Below, piece after piece: positions 26,839-35,904 of a stretch of DNA of 64,000 nt (positions are counted from its first letter, which is position 1; each line of letters begins with the position of its first letter). Below the pieces are notes generated by a model that was not told where the DNA came from, did no database searches, and saw only the letters and a program-made list of their open reading frames with translations. The stretch is from Polyangiaceae bacterium (GTDB lineage Bacteria; Myxococcota_A; Polyangia; Polyangiales; Polyangiaceae). Where the stretch lies: assembly GCA_025936045.1 (NCBI GenBank), contig JAICUB010000026.1, positions 1-64,000 on the forward strand. Reading direction: 5' to 3'. A program made the position numbers and the translations under genes.

Positions 26839-28218
26839 GTGAACGATGACGTTGCCAGTGTGGTCGACTCTAGCACGGCGCAGAGCACCCTCGAGGCTTT
26901 GCTCCGGCTCGCGTGGCCCATCGTGCTCGCCCGCGCGACGCAAGCCGTCATCGGTTTCACCGACGCGCTGATGGTCGCTCCGCTCGGCCAAGAATCCTTG
27001 GCCGCGACCACCACGGGCGGGCTCGACGCGTTCGCGTTCATCATCCTGCCGATGGGCACCGTGCTCATCGTGCAGAGCTTCACGGCGCAGCTCCGCGGAC
27101 AGGGCGATCTGGTTGCGGCGCGACGATACGCCTATTACGGGCTCGCAATCGCCGTCGCGGCGGCGCTGCTCGCCGCGCTCGCCATCCCTTTCTTACCCGC
27201 ACTGCTCGGCCACTTCGGCTACGCGCCGCGCGTGCACGCGCTCATGTCTCAGAATGCGTCAATTCGACTTCTTTCGGTCGGCGGGGCCGTAGGGACGGAG
27301 GCGCTCGGCAACTACTACGGCGGACTCGGTCGCACACGGCCCGCGATGGTCGCGGGCGTGAGCGCGATGATTGCGAACGTCGGCTTGAACTGGCTGCTCA
27401 TCGAGCCACACTTCGGGTTGCCCGGCTACGGGGTCGTCGGTTCGGCCACCGCGAGCGTCATCGCAACCTGGCTCGGCTTCGCCTGCATCGGCGCTCTGTT
27501 TCTGAAGGACGGCGGCGGCTCACCCGCTGGCCTCGCCTGGGGTGAGTTCCGGCGCATGCTCCGCTTCGGTTTTCCGAACGGCGTGAATTGGTTGCTCGAG
27601 TTCTCCGCGTTCACTCTGTTCGTGAACGCGGGAGTCGGCCACCTCGGCACCACCGAGCTTGCTGCGTTCAACGTCGTACTCCAAGTGAACACGATGTCCT
27701 TCATGCCCGCGTTCGGCGTCGCATCCGCGGGTGCGATCCTCGTCGGGGAGAGCATCGGCCGTCGCGCTTACGACAGCGTGTGGCCCACGGTGCGCACGAC
27801 GGGGTTCGTCGCCGCAACGTGGATGGCGCTCGTGAGCGTCTGGTATCTTCTAGCACCGCACGCGATCGTCGGGCTGTTCCAAGCGCGCGGCGCTCCGAAC
27901 GAAGCGCTGCTTCGCACGGGCGAGAGCATGCTCGCCGTCTCGGTCGGGTGGCAGCTGTTCGACGCCGCGGGCCTCACCTTGAGCGAAGCACTGCGCGCGG
28001 CGGGCGACACTTTCTTTTGTATGGTCGCGCGGGTCGTCCTTGCATGGGGTGCCTTCGCCCCCGCGGCTTTCTTCCTCGCGCGGTCGCCGGTCGCGGGCGC
28101 AAACGCAATGATGCTTTGCCTCACCGGGTACATCGTGCTCCTCGCGCTCACTTTCAGCGCACGCTTCGGCTCGGGGCGCTGGCGGACAATAGTCCTGGTC
28201 GGCGCGGGCCCTGGTTGA
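26839..28218 (+). CDS. MATE family efflux transporter
   Basis: 459 residues from GTG 26839, the length and register expected of the family; the open frame further upstream lies antisense to the basic-protein gene. Twelve hydrophobic spans, in two repeats of six. Typical MATE features are LAWPIVLARATQAVIGFTDA in helix 1, the loop GMSxxx-like region LPMGTVLIVQSFTAQ, and LGNYYGGLGRTRPAM before helix 7. Members export drugs or lipid-linked or small metabolites by Na+ or H+ antiport. The last ORF before the sugar operon, but separated from it by 165 bases, so joint function is only possible. Confidence 0.88.
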   Translation: MNDDVASVVDSSTAQSTLEALLRLAWPIVLARATQAVIGFTDALMVAPLGQESLAATTTGGLDAFAFIILPMGTVLIVQSFTAQLRGQGDLVAARRYAYYGLAIAVAAALLAALAIPFLPALLGHFGYAPRVHALMSQNASIRLLSVGGAVGTEALGNYYGGLGRTRPAMVAGVSAMIANVGLNWLLIEPHFGLPGYGVVGSATASVIATWLGFACIGALFLKDGGGSPAGLAWGEFRRMLRFGFPNGVNWLLEFSAFTLFVNAGVGHLGTTELAAFNVVLQVNTMSFMPAFGVASAGAILVGESIGRRAYDSVWPTVRTTGFVAATWMALVSVWYLLAPHAIVGLFQARGAPNEALLRTGESMLAVSVGWQLFDAAGLTLSEALRAAGDTFFCMVARVVLAWGAFAPAAFFLARSPVAGANAMMLCLTGYIVLLALTFSARFGSGRWRTIVLVGAGPG

Positions 28219-28383
28219 ACCCGCTTACCGCCGTCGCAGTCGAATCGTCGACTTTTCGGTGACTCGAAGCTTGCGAGTTACTTGACGGCGTCACAGAGTG
28301 GCCCGAGAGCAGGCGACGAAGCGAATCGAGCAGAGCGCTAATTCGCCACAGTCCCAGTCCGCCACCCCGGCAAGAGTAAACAT
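28219..28383. other. Intergenic region before the ulosonic-acid operon
   Basis: 165 bases of lower G+C than the surroundings. It contains a hairpin with 8-bp arms (28259-28266 and 28274-28281, one G-T pair) after the MATE stop, and a TTGACG hexamer just after it (28283-28288), without a matching -10. The operon promoter is expected here. Confidence 0.35.
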
Positions 28384-29307
28384 ATGCACCCTGCCAGTGT
28401 GAGAATAGGGAATGACCTAGTCGGCGACGACTGCCCGATCTACGTCATCGCGGAAATCGGCATAAATCACAATGGTTCCATCGAGTTAGCAAAGAGGCTC
28501 ATCGACGGTGCCGTCGCTGCCGGTTGTAACGCAGTCAAATTCCAAAAGCGCACTCCGGAGCTCTGCGTACCCCGAGAGCAGTGGGGCATTCTGCGAGAGA
28601 CACCCTGGGGCGTGCTGTCGTATATCGACTATCGTCGGAAGACCGAGTTCGGCCATGCGGAGTACGCGGAGATTGCGCGGCACTGTGCCACACGCAAGAT
28701 TCCTTGGTTCGCTTCTTGCTGGGACGTGGAAGCCGTCGCATTCATCGAACGCTTCGAGCCGCCGTGCCACAAGGTCGCTTCGGCCTCGATTACCGATCTA
28801 GGGCTACTCCGCCGTCTCAAAGCCACCGAGCGTCCGATTATCCTCTCCACCGGCATGTCGACCTTCGAGGAAATCGAGCGTGCCGTGCAGACCGTGGGGC
28901 AACGTGGTCTTCTGATCGCCCACTCGACATCGACCTATCCGTGCCCGGCCGAAGAGCTGAACCTGCGGATGGTCCACACGCTCAAGCGCCGCTTTCCGGA
29001 CTGCCCGATCGGTTACTCGGGCCACGAGCCGGGGCTTTTACCGACGTGGTCGGCTGTGGCCATGGGAGCGACCTTCGTCGAGCGCCACATCACGCTGGAC
29101 CGTTCGATGTGGGGCTCCGATCAGGCGGCCTCCCTCGACCTCGACGGTTTCAAGCAGCTCGTCGCCAGCATTCGCGAGGTGGAAATCACGCTGGGCGACG
29201 GGGTGAAGCGCCTGCAGCCCGGCGAGATCCCGGTTCGCAATCGGCTGCGCGTCGCGCGTCCCGAGCGTGAGGAAGTGCGCCGCGCCCAGGCCAATGAAAG
29301 AATTTGA
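28384..29307 (+). CDS. NeuB-like N-acylneuraminate (ulosonate) synthase, without SAF domain
   Basis: 307 residues. TIM-barrel NeuB features: IYVIAEIGINHNGSIELAKR, GCNAVKFQKR, KVASASITDLGLLR, STGMSTFEEIE, STSTYPCPAEELNLRM, GYSGHEPG and ERHITLDRSMWGSDQAASL. The family condenses phosphoenolpyruvate with an aldose (such as ManNAc or a 2,4-diamino hexose) into a nine-carbon ulosonic acid. The usual C-terminal SAF (antifreeze-like) domain of about 60 residues, which caps the partner active site, is missing; the protein ends soon after the barrel. It starts the operon and uses somewhat less extreme codons than its neighbours at the 5' end, consistent with horizontal acquisition (inference). Confidence 0.88.
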   Translation: MHPASVRIGNDLVGDDCPIYVIAEIGINHNGSIELAKRLIDGAVAAGCNAVKFQKRTPELCVPREQWGILRETPWGVLSYIDYRRKTEFGHAEYAEIARHCATRKIPWFASCWDVEAVAFIERFEPPCHKVASASITDLGLLRRLKATERPIILSTGMSTFEEIERAVQTVGQRGLLIAHSTSTYPCPAEELNLRMVHTLKRRFPDCPIGYSGHEPGLLPTWSAVAMGATFVERHITLDRSMWGSDQAASLDLDGFKQLVASIREVEITLGDGVKRLQPGEIPVRNRLRVARPEREEVRRAQANERI

Positions 29308-29310
29308 GGG

Positions 29311-30123
29311 GTGACGCACTTCGCTTGGTACCACCCGCTCGCGGTCTCCGCAGCGTGGGCCGTGCTCATGGTGGTGCTCGAACGGCGCTTCCCCGCGGAC
29401 CGCGGACAGAAGCTCTTTCGCGAAGGATTTTTTCTCGACTTCTTTTGGTACACGCTGTTCGAAGGCGCGGTCCTCGGCTTCGTGATTGGCACTCTCATCA
29501 CGCGCATCGACGCGTCGACCGGTTGGTCGCGCCTGCACGTCGTGTCCGGCTGGCCGGTGTGGCTCCAGCTCGCGTTCTTCTGGGTCACCCACGATTTCTA
29601 CATCTATTGGTTCCACCGTTTTCAGCACAAAAACCGCTTCTTTTGGCGCACGCACGAAGCTCACCACTCGGGGAAAGACGTCGACTGGTTGAGCGGCTCA
29701 CGCTCGCATTCGCTCGAGATCCTGATCAATCAGACCATCGAGTACGCGCCCATCACGCTGCTCGGCGCGCACCCCGACGTCGCCGTCATGAAGGGCATGC
29801 TCGATGCGACCTGGGGCATGTTCATCCATTCGAACATCGGCGTCCGCATGGGTGTCCTCCAATACGTGCTGAACGGCCCGGAGCTGCACCGCTGGCACCA
29901 CGCGTGCGAGGACGAGCGCGAATACAACTTCGCGACGAAGCTAGCCCTGTGGGATTGGATCTTCGGCACCGCCTATCGTCCGGGCCGCACTGCGAAGCGT
30001 TACGGCCTGTGGGGTGATGCGCCATTTCCGAAGGGCTACTTCGCCCAGCACCTGTACGCGTTCCGGCCGCAAGCGCCGATAGAAAGCGGGCCCGACACGG
30101 CGAAAGCGGCGCTCACGGATTGA
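29311..30123 (+). CDS. Fatty acid hydroxylase / sterol desaturase superfamily membrane protein
   Basis: 270 residues from GTG 29311, only 3 bases after the NeuB-like stop. Three to four membrane spans, then the di-iron histidine clusters: WVTHDFYIYWFHRFQHKNRF, THEAHHSGKD and GPELHRWHHACEDEREYNFA. These are the eight-histidine ligands of the family, which hydroxylates or desaturates lipids at a membrane-bound non-haem diiron centre. The enzyme is unexpected in a sugar operon; it may modify the acyl chain of a lipid carrier or acceptor (inference). Confidence 0.85.
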   Translation: MTHFAWYHPLAVSAAWAVLMVVLERRFPADRGQKLFREGFFLDFFWYTLFEGAVLGFVIGTLITRIDASTGWSRLHVVSGWPVWLQLAFFWVTHDFYIYWFHRFQHKNRFFWRTHEAHHSGKDVDWLSGSRSHSLEILINQTIEYAPITLLGAHPDVAVMKGMLDATWGMFIHSNIGVRMGVLQYVLNGPELHRWHHACEDEREYNFATKLALWDWIFGTAYRPGRTAKRYGLWGDAPFPKGYFAQHLYAFRPQAPIESGPDTAKAALTD

Positions 30124-30143
30124 GCCAAGTGCGAGAGGCACGC

Positions 30144-31169
30144 GTGAAACGAGCGCTGTTCATCTGCGGATCGCTGAACCAAACCAGGCAGCTCCACGCC
30201 GTGGCGCGCGAGCTCCGCGACGTCCGCGCGTTTTTCACGCCGTATTACGGCGACAACACCGTCGAGCTCATGCGCAAGCTCCGTCTCATCGAGCTCACGA
30301 TCGGCGGCAACAAGCGGCGCGGATGGTGCTTCGACTACCTCCGCCGTGAAGGGCTCGACCTAGACGCGAACGGGAGGAACGGCCCGTACGATCTGGTCGT
30401 CACCTGCACGGACATGGTCGTGCCGAGGAACGTGCGAAGCCAGCCGCTCGTCGTCGTGCAGGAGGGCATCCTCGACCCCGACGGCTGGCTCGCCGCCGCA
30501 TGTCGCGCCCTGCCGCTTTTGCCGCGCTGGTTTGCCGGCACCGCCCTCACCGGTGAAAGCTTTCTATACGACCGCTTCTGCGTCGCGAGCGAGGGCTACC
30601 GCGAGCGCCTGCTCGCGCACGGCGCCGAGGCGCACGCGATCGTCGTGACGGGGATCCCGGGGTTCGACGACTGCACGCGCTACCTCCAGAACGATTTCCC
30701 GCTGCGCGGCTACGTGCTCGTGTGCACCTCGGACACGCGCGAGACGTTCAAGTTCGACAATCGCCAGAAGCTCGTCGAGCGCGCCGTGCGCATCGCAGGG
30801 GGCCGCCCGCTCCTGTTCAAGCTGCACCCGAACGAAAACGCGGAGCGAAGCCGGCGCGAGATCTTGCGGTACGCGCCGCACGCCACGGTCTACGCGGACG
30901 GCAACACTGAGGAGATGATTGCCAACTGCGACGTCCTCGTCACGCAATGGTCGAGCACGGTCTTCGTGGGTATGGCGCTCGGCAAGACGGTGCACTCGAA
31001 CTTCCCCATGGCCGAGCTCGAGCGGTTGATGCCGTGGCAGAACGGCGGCACGGCCGCGGCGCGCATCGCGCGGGTATGCCGCGAGCTACTCGCGAGCGAA
31101 GGCGTGGGACGTCGCGCGGGGCATCGACTTCATGCGGTGCCGAACGAGCGCGAGGCGCGGGCGTCGTGA
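30144..31169 (+). CDS. CDP-glycerol-glycerophosphotransferase/capsule-type glycosyltransferase-like protein
   Basis: 341 residues from GTG 30144, with gcgagagg as ribosome site; a TTG at 30120 would overlap the upstream stop. GT-B-like: N-terminal VKRALFICGSLNQTRQLHAV and acceptor region, C-terminal YVLVCTSDTRETFKFDNRQK, then RPLLFKLHPNENAERSR (the HxxE/HP-N turn of this class) and VLVTQWSSTVFVGMALGKTV, a motif shared by CDP-glycerol polymerases and UDP-GlcNAc epimerase-like enzymes. It probably transfers the CMP-activated product of this operon. It overlaps the next gene by GTGA. Confidence 0.75.
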   Translation: MKRALFICGSLNQTRQLHAVARELRDVRAFFTPYYGDNTVELMRKLRLIELTIGGNKRRGWCFDYLRREGLDLDANGRNGPYDLVVTCTDMVVPRNVRSQPLVVVQEGILDPDGWLAAACRALPLLPRWFAGTALTGESFLYDRFCVASEGYRERLLAHGAEAHAIVVTGIPGFDDCTRYLQNDFPLRGYVLVCTSDTRETFKFDNRQKLVERAVRIAGGRPLLFKLHPNENAERSRREILRYAPHATVYADGNTEEMIANCDVLVTQWSSTVFVGMALGKTVHSNFPMAELERLMPWQNGGTAAARIARVCRELLASEGVGRRAGHRLHAVPNEREARAS

Positions 31170-31984
31170 GCGTGCTCGTCGTCGTCCAGGCCCGCACCGG
31201 CTCGACGCGCTTGCCGGGCAAGGTGCTCTTGCCGCTCGCCGGCAAGCCGCTGCTCGAGCGCATGCTCGAGCGCCTCCGCGCCGTGCGCTCGCCCTTCGAG
31301 CTCGTCGTGGCCACCACGACCGACGCGGGCGACGACCCCGTGGCCGAGCTCGCCGCGCGCACGGGCACGCGCGTGCATCGCGGGCACCCGACGGACCTCC
31401 TGGATCGACACGTGCAGGCGGCGCGCGCCGTCGCCGCCGACGTCGTGGTGAAGATCCCGTCGGATTGCCCGCTCATCGCGCCGGAGGTCGTCGAGCAGGT
31501 GCTCGGCGCCTGGCACGCGCGCCGCGCGCCGGAGCAGCTCGACTTTCTGAGCAACCTGCACCCGGCAACCTGGCCCGACGGCAACGACGTCGAGGTCGTC
31601 ACGCGGGACGCGCTCGAAACGGCGTGGCGCGAGGCACGGAAGCCCTACGAGCGCGAGCACACGACGCCGTTCGTCTGGGACCGACCCGAGCGCTTCCGTG
31701 TCGGCAACGTCACGTGGGAGACGCGGCTCGACTACGCGCGGAGCCACCGCTTCACCATCGACTATCCCGAGGACTACGCGCTGATCGCCGCCGTGTACGA
31801 CGCGCTCTGCACCCCCGAGCGCCCCGTATTTCCCCTCGCGGACATCCTCGACCTCGTCGCGGCGCGCCCCGAGCTCCTCGAGCTCAACGCTCGCTACCGC
31901 GGCCAGAGTTGGTTTCAGAAACACTGGGCCGAGCTCGAGACCGCGAGCATGCTCGGCATGGATCCGGGAGTCACGACAGAATGA
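31166..31984 (+). CDS. Cytidylyltransferase (SpsF/NeuA-like, acylneuraminate or Kdo activation type)
   Basis: 272 residues from GTG 31166. The N-terminus VSVLVVVQARTGSTRLPGKV and PLAGKPLLERMLERL is the nucleotide-binding signature of the NeuA/KdsB/SpsF group; also present are VVVKIPSDCPLIAPEVVEQV and a metal-binding SNLHPATWPDGNDVEVV region. It should activate the ulosonic acid made by the NeuB-like enzyme to a CMP sugar. The size is close to SpsF, which acts with the NeuB-like SpsE in spore coat polysaccharide. Coupled on both sides (GTGA before, ATGA after). Confidence 0.85.
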   Translation: MSVLVVVQARTGSTRLPGKVLLPLAGKPLLERMLERLRAVRSPFELVVATTTDAGDDPVAELAARTGTRVHRGHPTDLLDRHVQAARAVAADVVVKIPSDCPLIAPEVVEQVLGAWHARRAPEQLDFLSNLHPATWPDGNDVEVVTRDALETAWREARKPYEREHTTPFVWDRPERFRVGNVTWETRLDYARSHRFTIDYPEDYALIAAVYDALCTPERPVFPLADILDLVAARPELLELNARYRGQSWFQKHWAELETASMLGMDPGVTTE

Positions 31985-32832
31985 CCGATCATTCCGAGCT
32001 CGAAGCCCTGGCGCTCCGCGTGCGCGAGCACGTGATCCGCTTGTCCACCGGCGGCGGCTGCTTCATCGGCGCGTCGCTCTCGTGTACGGACCTCATCGTC
32101 CACCTCTACTCGCGGGTCCTCCGCATCACGCCCGCCACGGTGCGCGACCCCGAGCGCGACTATCTCCTGCTGTCCAAAGGGCACGACGTGCCGGCGCTCT
32201 ACGGCACGCTCGTCGAGCTCGGCTTCATGGCGCGCGAGCGCTTGAGCCGGCACCTCACGACCGAAGACTCGATTTATTGGCATCCGAACCGGAGCGTTGC
32301 CGGTATCGAGTTCCACTCGGGCTCACTCGGTCATCTCCTGAGCGTCGGCATCGGCCTCGCGCTCGACGCCAAGCTCAGGAAGGCCAAAAACCGCGTGTTC
32401 GTATTGCTCGGCGACGGTGAGCTCGACGAAGGGACGATCTGGGAAGGGCTACTGGTCGCGTCCGCGAAGCAGCTCGACAATCTCGTGTGCATCGTGGACA
32501 GAAATGAGTTCCAAGCGAACATCCGCACCGAGGAGCTGATCCCGCTCGAGCCGCTGTTGCCGAAATTCGAGGCGTTCGGCGCGAAGGCGCTCCGCGTCGA
32601 CGGCCACTCGTTTTCCGCGCTCGACGCCGCGCTCGCGACACTGCCGCTCGCGCCCGGGCGGCCCACGGTCGTCGTCGCCGACACGGTGCGCGGCCGCGGC
32701 CTGCCGAGCATCGAGCAGCGCGCCGATCGCTGGTTCGCGAACTTCACGGCCGACGAGGTGACGGCGCTGCTCGCCGAGCTGCACGGACAGGCGCGCGCGA
32801 ACCTCCACTCCGAAACGCTGGTCGTGCGATGA
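31981..32832 (+). CDS. Transketolase, N-terminal (thiamine diphosphate-binding) subunit
   Basis: 283 residues from ATG 31981 (ATGA overlap). It corresponds to the first half of transketolase: VIRLSTGGGCFIGASLSCTD, YLLLSKGHDVPALYG, GSLGHLLSVGIGLAL, and the ThDP/Mg site VFVLLGDGELDEGTIWEGLL with VDRNEFQ. Split transketolases outside the pentose phosphate pathway are known from antibiotic and O-antigen clusters. With its partner it moves two-carbon ketol units between sugars; here it presumably builds or trims the chain of an unusual sugar precursor. Confidence 0.9.
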   Translation: MTDHSELEALALRVREHVIRLSTGGGCFIGASLSCTDLIVHLYSRVLRITPATVRDPERDYLLLSKGHDVPALYGTLVELGFMARERLSRHLTTEDSIYWHPNRSVAGIEFHSGSLGHLLSVGIGLALDAKLRKAKNRVFVLLGDGELDEGTIWEGLLVASAKQLDNLVCIVDRNEFQANIRTEELIPLEPLLPKFEAFGAKALRVDGHSFSALDAALATLPLAPGRPTVVVADTVRGRGLPSIEQRADRWFANFTADEVTALLAELHGQARANLHSETLVVR

Positions 32833-33746
32833 AAACCTACGAACGGACCCTGCTCGAGCTCGCGCTCGCCGACGAACGCATCGTCGTGCTGACGGCGGAG
32901 AACCGCGCCGCAATCCGCAACCGACCCGGCGAGCTCGGCGCCCGCTTCATCGACGTGGGCATCGCCGAGCAGACCATGGTGGGCGCCGCCGCCGGCCTCG
33001 CGCTCGCGGGGCGTATTCCGATTTGCCATAGCCTGGCGACGTTCCTCACGCTGCGCGCTTTCGAGTTCGTGCGTACGGACGTAGGCATCGGACGCCTGCC
33101 GGTGAAGCTCGTCGGAGGCGTCGCGGGGTTCCTTTCCGACGGGAACGGACCGACGCACCAGGCAATAGAAGACATCGCGCTCATGCGCGGCATTCCGAAC
33201 ATGCAGGTGTTTTGCCCGGCGGATCAGGCCGAGCTCGTCGCGATGCTGCCGGCCGTCGTGGCGAGTCCCGAGCCCGCCTACGTCCGCTACAACGCCTCGC
33301 AGCCGGCGGTGGAGCACGCGACGGCGTTCGAAATCGGGCGGGCGGAGGTGTTCGGCGACGGGACGGACGTGGCCCTGCTCACGTTCGGCTTCTTGCTCGA
33401 GCACGTGTCGCGCGCGGCCGAGCTCTTGCGCGCCCGCGGCGTCGGAGTGCGGGTCGTCAATCTGCGCTCGCTCAAGCCGATCGACGAGCGGGTGGTGCTC
33501 GACGCCGCGCGTGAAGCGCGGCTCGTCGTCACGGTCGAGGATCACTTCAAGACCGGCGGGCTCTACTCGATTCTCGCGGAAATCTTGCTGCGCGAGCGTA
33601 CGACCGCGCGCACGCTACCGATTGCGCTCGAGGAGCGCTGGTTCAAACCCGCGACGCTCGCGCGCGTGCTCGAGCACGCAGGCTTCACCGGCGAAAAGCT
33701 AGCCGCCCGCGTGTTCTCCGCGCTCGAGGAGCTCTCGCGCCCCTGA
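32829..33746 (+). CDS. Transketolase, C-terminal subunit
   Basis: 305 residues, ATGA-coupled to the N-terminal subunit. Central pyrimidine-binding domain: ARFIDVGIAEQTMVGAAAGL (the invariant Glu that activates ThDP), LRAFEFVRTDVG, DGNGPTHQAIEDIALMRGIP, NMQVFCPADQ; then the C-terminal domain RGVGVRVVNLRSLKPIDERV and VVTVEDHFKTGGLYS. The pair therefore makes one functional transketolase-like (alpha/beta) enzyme. The usual stand-alone tkt gene is presumably elsewhere. Confidence 0.9.
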   Translation: MKTYERTLLELALADERIVVLTAENRAAIRNRPGELGARFIDVGIAEQTMVGAAAGLALAGRIPICHSLATFLTLRAFEFVRTDVGIGRLPVKLVGGVAGFLSDGNGPTHQAIEDIALMRGIPNMQVFCPADQAELVAMLPAVVASPEPAYVRYNASQPAVEHATAFEIGRAEVFGDGTDVALLTFGFLLEHVSRAAELLRARGVGVRVVNLRSLKPIDERVVLDAAREARLVVTVEDHFKTGGLYSILAEILLRERTTARTLPIALEERWFKPATLARVLEHAGFTGEKLAARVFSALEELSRP

Positions 33747-33769
33747 TTTTGCATGAGAGGTCGAAAGCC

Positions 33770-35095
33770 ATGAGCGACTTGCCGAACATCACCGAATCGA
33801 ACCGCTGGTACGAGCGCGCGCTCGGGCTCATCCCCGCGGGCACGCAGACGCTGGCGAAGGGCGCCGGCCAATACGTGAACGGCGTGGCGCCGAAATTCGC
33901 CGCCCGCGGTCGCGGCTCGCACGTCTGGGACGTCGACGGCAACGAATTCGTCGATCTGCAGATGGGGATCGGTCCCCTTTCGCTCGGTTACTGTTACGAG
34001 CCGGTGGACCGCGCGATCCGCGAGCAACTTGCGCTCGGCATCACCTTCTCGCTCGTGCATCCACTCGAGGTCGAGGTGGCGGAGCTCGTGCGGAGCGTCG
34101 TCCCGAACGCGGAGATGGTGCGCTACAGCAAGACCGGCTGCGACGTGACGAGCGCCGCCGTACGTCTCGCGCGCGCCCACACCGGCCGCAACAAGGTGCT
34201 CGCGTGCGGCTATCACGGCTGGCACGACTGGTACGTCGCCGTCACCGACCGCAACCTCGGCGTTCCGGAGCCGGTGCGCGAGCTCAGCTACACCTTCGAC
34301 TACAACGATCTCGAAGGGCTCGAGCGCTCGCTCGATGCCGACACGGCGTGCGTGATCCTCGAACCGGTCGTCTTCACCCCGCCGAAGAACGACTTTTTGC
34401 AGGAGGTACGCAAGCTGTGTGACGCGCGCGGGGCCCTGCTCGTCTTCGACGAAATGTGGACGGGCTTTCGGCTCGCGCTCGGCGGCGCGCAGGAGAAATT
34501 CGGGGTGCGCGCCGATCTCGCGTGCTTCTCGAAGGCGTGCGCCAACGGCATGCCGCTTTCCCTCCTCACGGGCCGCCGTGACGTGATGCGTCTGCTCGAA
34601 AAAGACGTCTTCTTCTTCACCACCTTCGGCGGGGAGGCGCTCTCGCTCGCCGCCGCGCGCGCGACCATCGAGGAGCTGCGGCGGAAGGACGTCGTGGGAC
34701 ACATCACGCGCCAGGGCAAGCGCTTGCGCGACGGCTACAACGCGCTCGCCGGCGAGCTCGGCATGAAATACACCGGCGCCGCGGGCTTCGAGTGCCGCAG
34801 CATCGTTACGTTCGACGCGAGCGCCGGCAACCCGCTCGAGCTGAAATCCTTGCTGCAACAAGAAATGATTCGCCGCGGCGTGCTCTGGGGCGGCTTTCAC
34901 AACGTCTCGTTCTCGCATACCGACGCCGACGTCGAAGCCGTGCTCGGCGCCTATCGCGAGGCGCTGCCGGTGCTCAAAGCAGCCGTCGAAGGCGGACGGG
35001 TCCTCGAGACCCTGCGCGGAAAGCCCGTGGAACCGGTGTTTCGCAAGACGAGCCAGTTCAACACCAAGCCGGTCCCGTTCGAGAAACGCGGATGA
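33770..35095 (+). CDS. HemL-like class III aminotransferase
   Basis: 441 residues from ATG 33770, chosen over 33749 because of a GAGAGG ribosome site. It resembles glutamate-1-semialdehyde aminomutase: RALGLIPAGTQTLAKG, HVWDVDGNEFVDLQMG, KTGCDVTSAAVRLARAHTGR, CGYHGWHDWY, LLVFDEMWTGFR and the PLP lysine K255 in ADLACFSKACANGMPLSLLT. In sugar clusters such proteins are taken to aminate keto-sugars, giving amino sugars such as an aminated ulosonate. True HemL activity is unlikely because it sits among sugar genes and diverges near the substrate loop (NTTFGG-like motif reads FTTFGGEALSL). Confidence 0.87.
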   Translation: MSDLPNITESNRWYERALGLIPAGTQTLAKGAGQYVNGVAPKFAARGRGSHVWDVDGNEFVDLQMGIGPLSLGYCYEPVDRAIREQLALGITFSLVHPLEVEVAELVRSVVPNAEMVRYSKTGCDVTSAAVRLARAHTGRNKVLACGYHGWHDWYVAVTDRNLGVPEPVRELSYTFDYNDLEGLERSLDADTACVILEPVVFTPPKNDFLQEVRKLCDARGALLVFDEMWTGFRLALGGAQEKFGVRADLACFSKACANGMPLSLLTGRRDVMRLLEKDVFFFTTFGGEALSLAAARATIEELRRKDVVGHITRQGKRLRDGYNALAGELGMKYTGAAGFECRSIVTFDASAGNPLELKSLLQQEMIRRGVLWGGFHNVSFSHTDADVEAVLGAYREALPVLKAAVEGGRVLETLRGKPVEPVFRKTSQFNTKPVPFEKRG

Positions 35096-35904
35096 TCGAG
35101 CAGAGCCTCGGCGGCAAGGTCGCGATCGTCACGGGCGCGGCGGGCTTGCTCGGCCGCGAGCACTGCGTGGCGTTCGCGCGCGCGGGAGCGAGCGTCGTCG
35201 TCGCCGATCTCGAAGCCGCGGCGCCGGAGCGCGTCGCCGCGACGCTCGCGGCGGAATACGGCGTGCGCGCCCTCGGTGTCGCCGTCGACATCACCGACCC
35301 CGGCTCGGTCACGGCCCTGCACGAGCGGGTGCGGCACGAGCTCGGTGAGGTCGACGTGCTCGTCAACAACGCGGCGATCGACGACAAGTTCACGACCACC
35401 GACGCGCTCGAGCAGTCGCGCTTCGAAAATTACGCGCTCGAACGCTTTCGGCGCTCGCTCGACGTGAACGTCACGGGTACCTTCATCTGCTGCCAGTGCA
35501 TCGGCGCGCGCATGGCCGAGCGGGGGCGCGGCAGCATCATCAACGTCGCTTCGACGTACGGAGTGGTGGCGCCGAATCAGTCGCTCTACCTGCGACCGGA
35601 CGGAACCCAAGCCTTCTTCAAATCCGCCGCCTATCCGACCACGAAGAGCGCCGTGCTCGGCCTGACGCGCTTTCTCGCCGCGTATTTCGGGCCGCGCGGC
35701 GTGCGCGTGAACGCGCTCTCGCCGGGCGGCGTCGAAGCGGGGCAGGACGCGTGGTTTCAGGCAGAGTACGCGCGCCGCACGCCGCTCGGGCGCATGGCGG
35801 AGCGCACGGATTATCACGGCGCGGTCGTCTACCTCGCGAGCGACGCGTCCGCGTACATGACCGGCGCGAACCTCGTGGTCGACGGCGGCTTCACGATATG
35901 GTGA
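35092..35904 (+). CDS. Short-chain dehydrogenase/reductase (SDR)
   Basis: 270 residues from ATG 35092 (ATGA overlap with the aminotransferase). Classical SDR: NAD(P) motif VAIVTGAAGLLGREHCVAF, DVLVNNAAID, the active-site serine in NVASTYG, and Y181-x3-K185 in AAYPTTKSAVLG. A likely oxidoreductase on a sugar or sugar acid, giving the ketone that the neighbouring aminotransferase would use or reducing the product. The substrate cannot be derived from sequence. Confidence 0.88.
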   Translation: MIEQSLGGKVAIVTGAAGLLGREHCVAFARAGASVVVADLEAAAPERVAATLAAEYGVRALGVAVDITDPGSVTALHERVRHELGEVDVLVNNAAIDDKFTTTDALEQSRFENYALERFRRSLDVNVTGTFICCQCIGARMAERGRGSIINVASTYGVVAPNQSLYLRPDGTQAFFKSAAYPTTKSAVLGLTRFLAAYFGPRGVRVNALSPGGVEAGQDAWFQAEYARRTPLGRMAERTDYHGAVVYLASDASAYMTGANLVVDGGFTIW

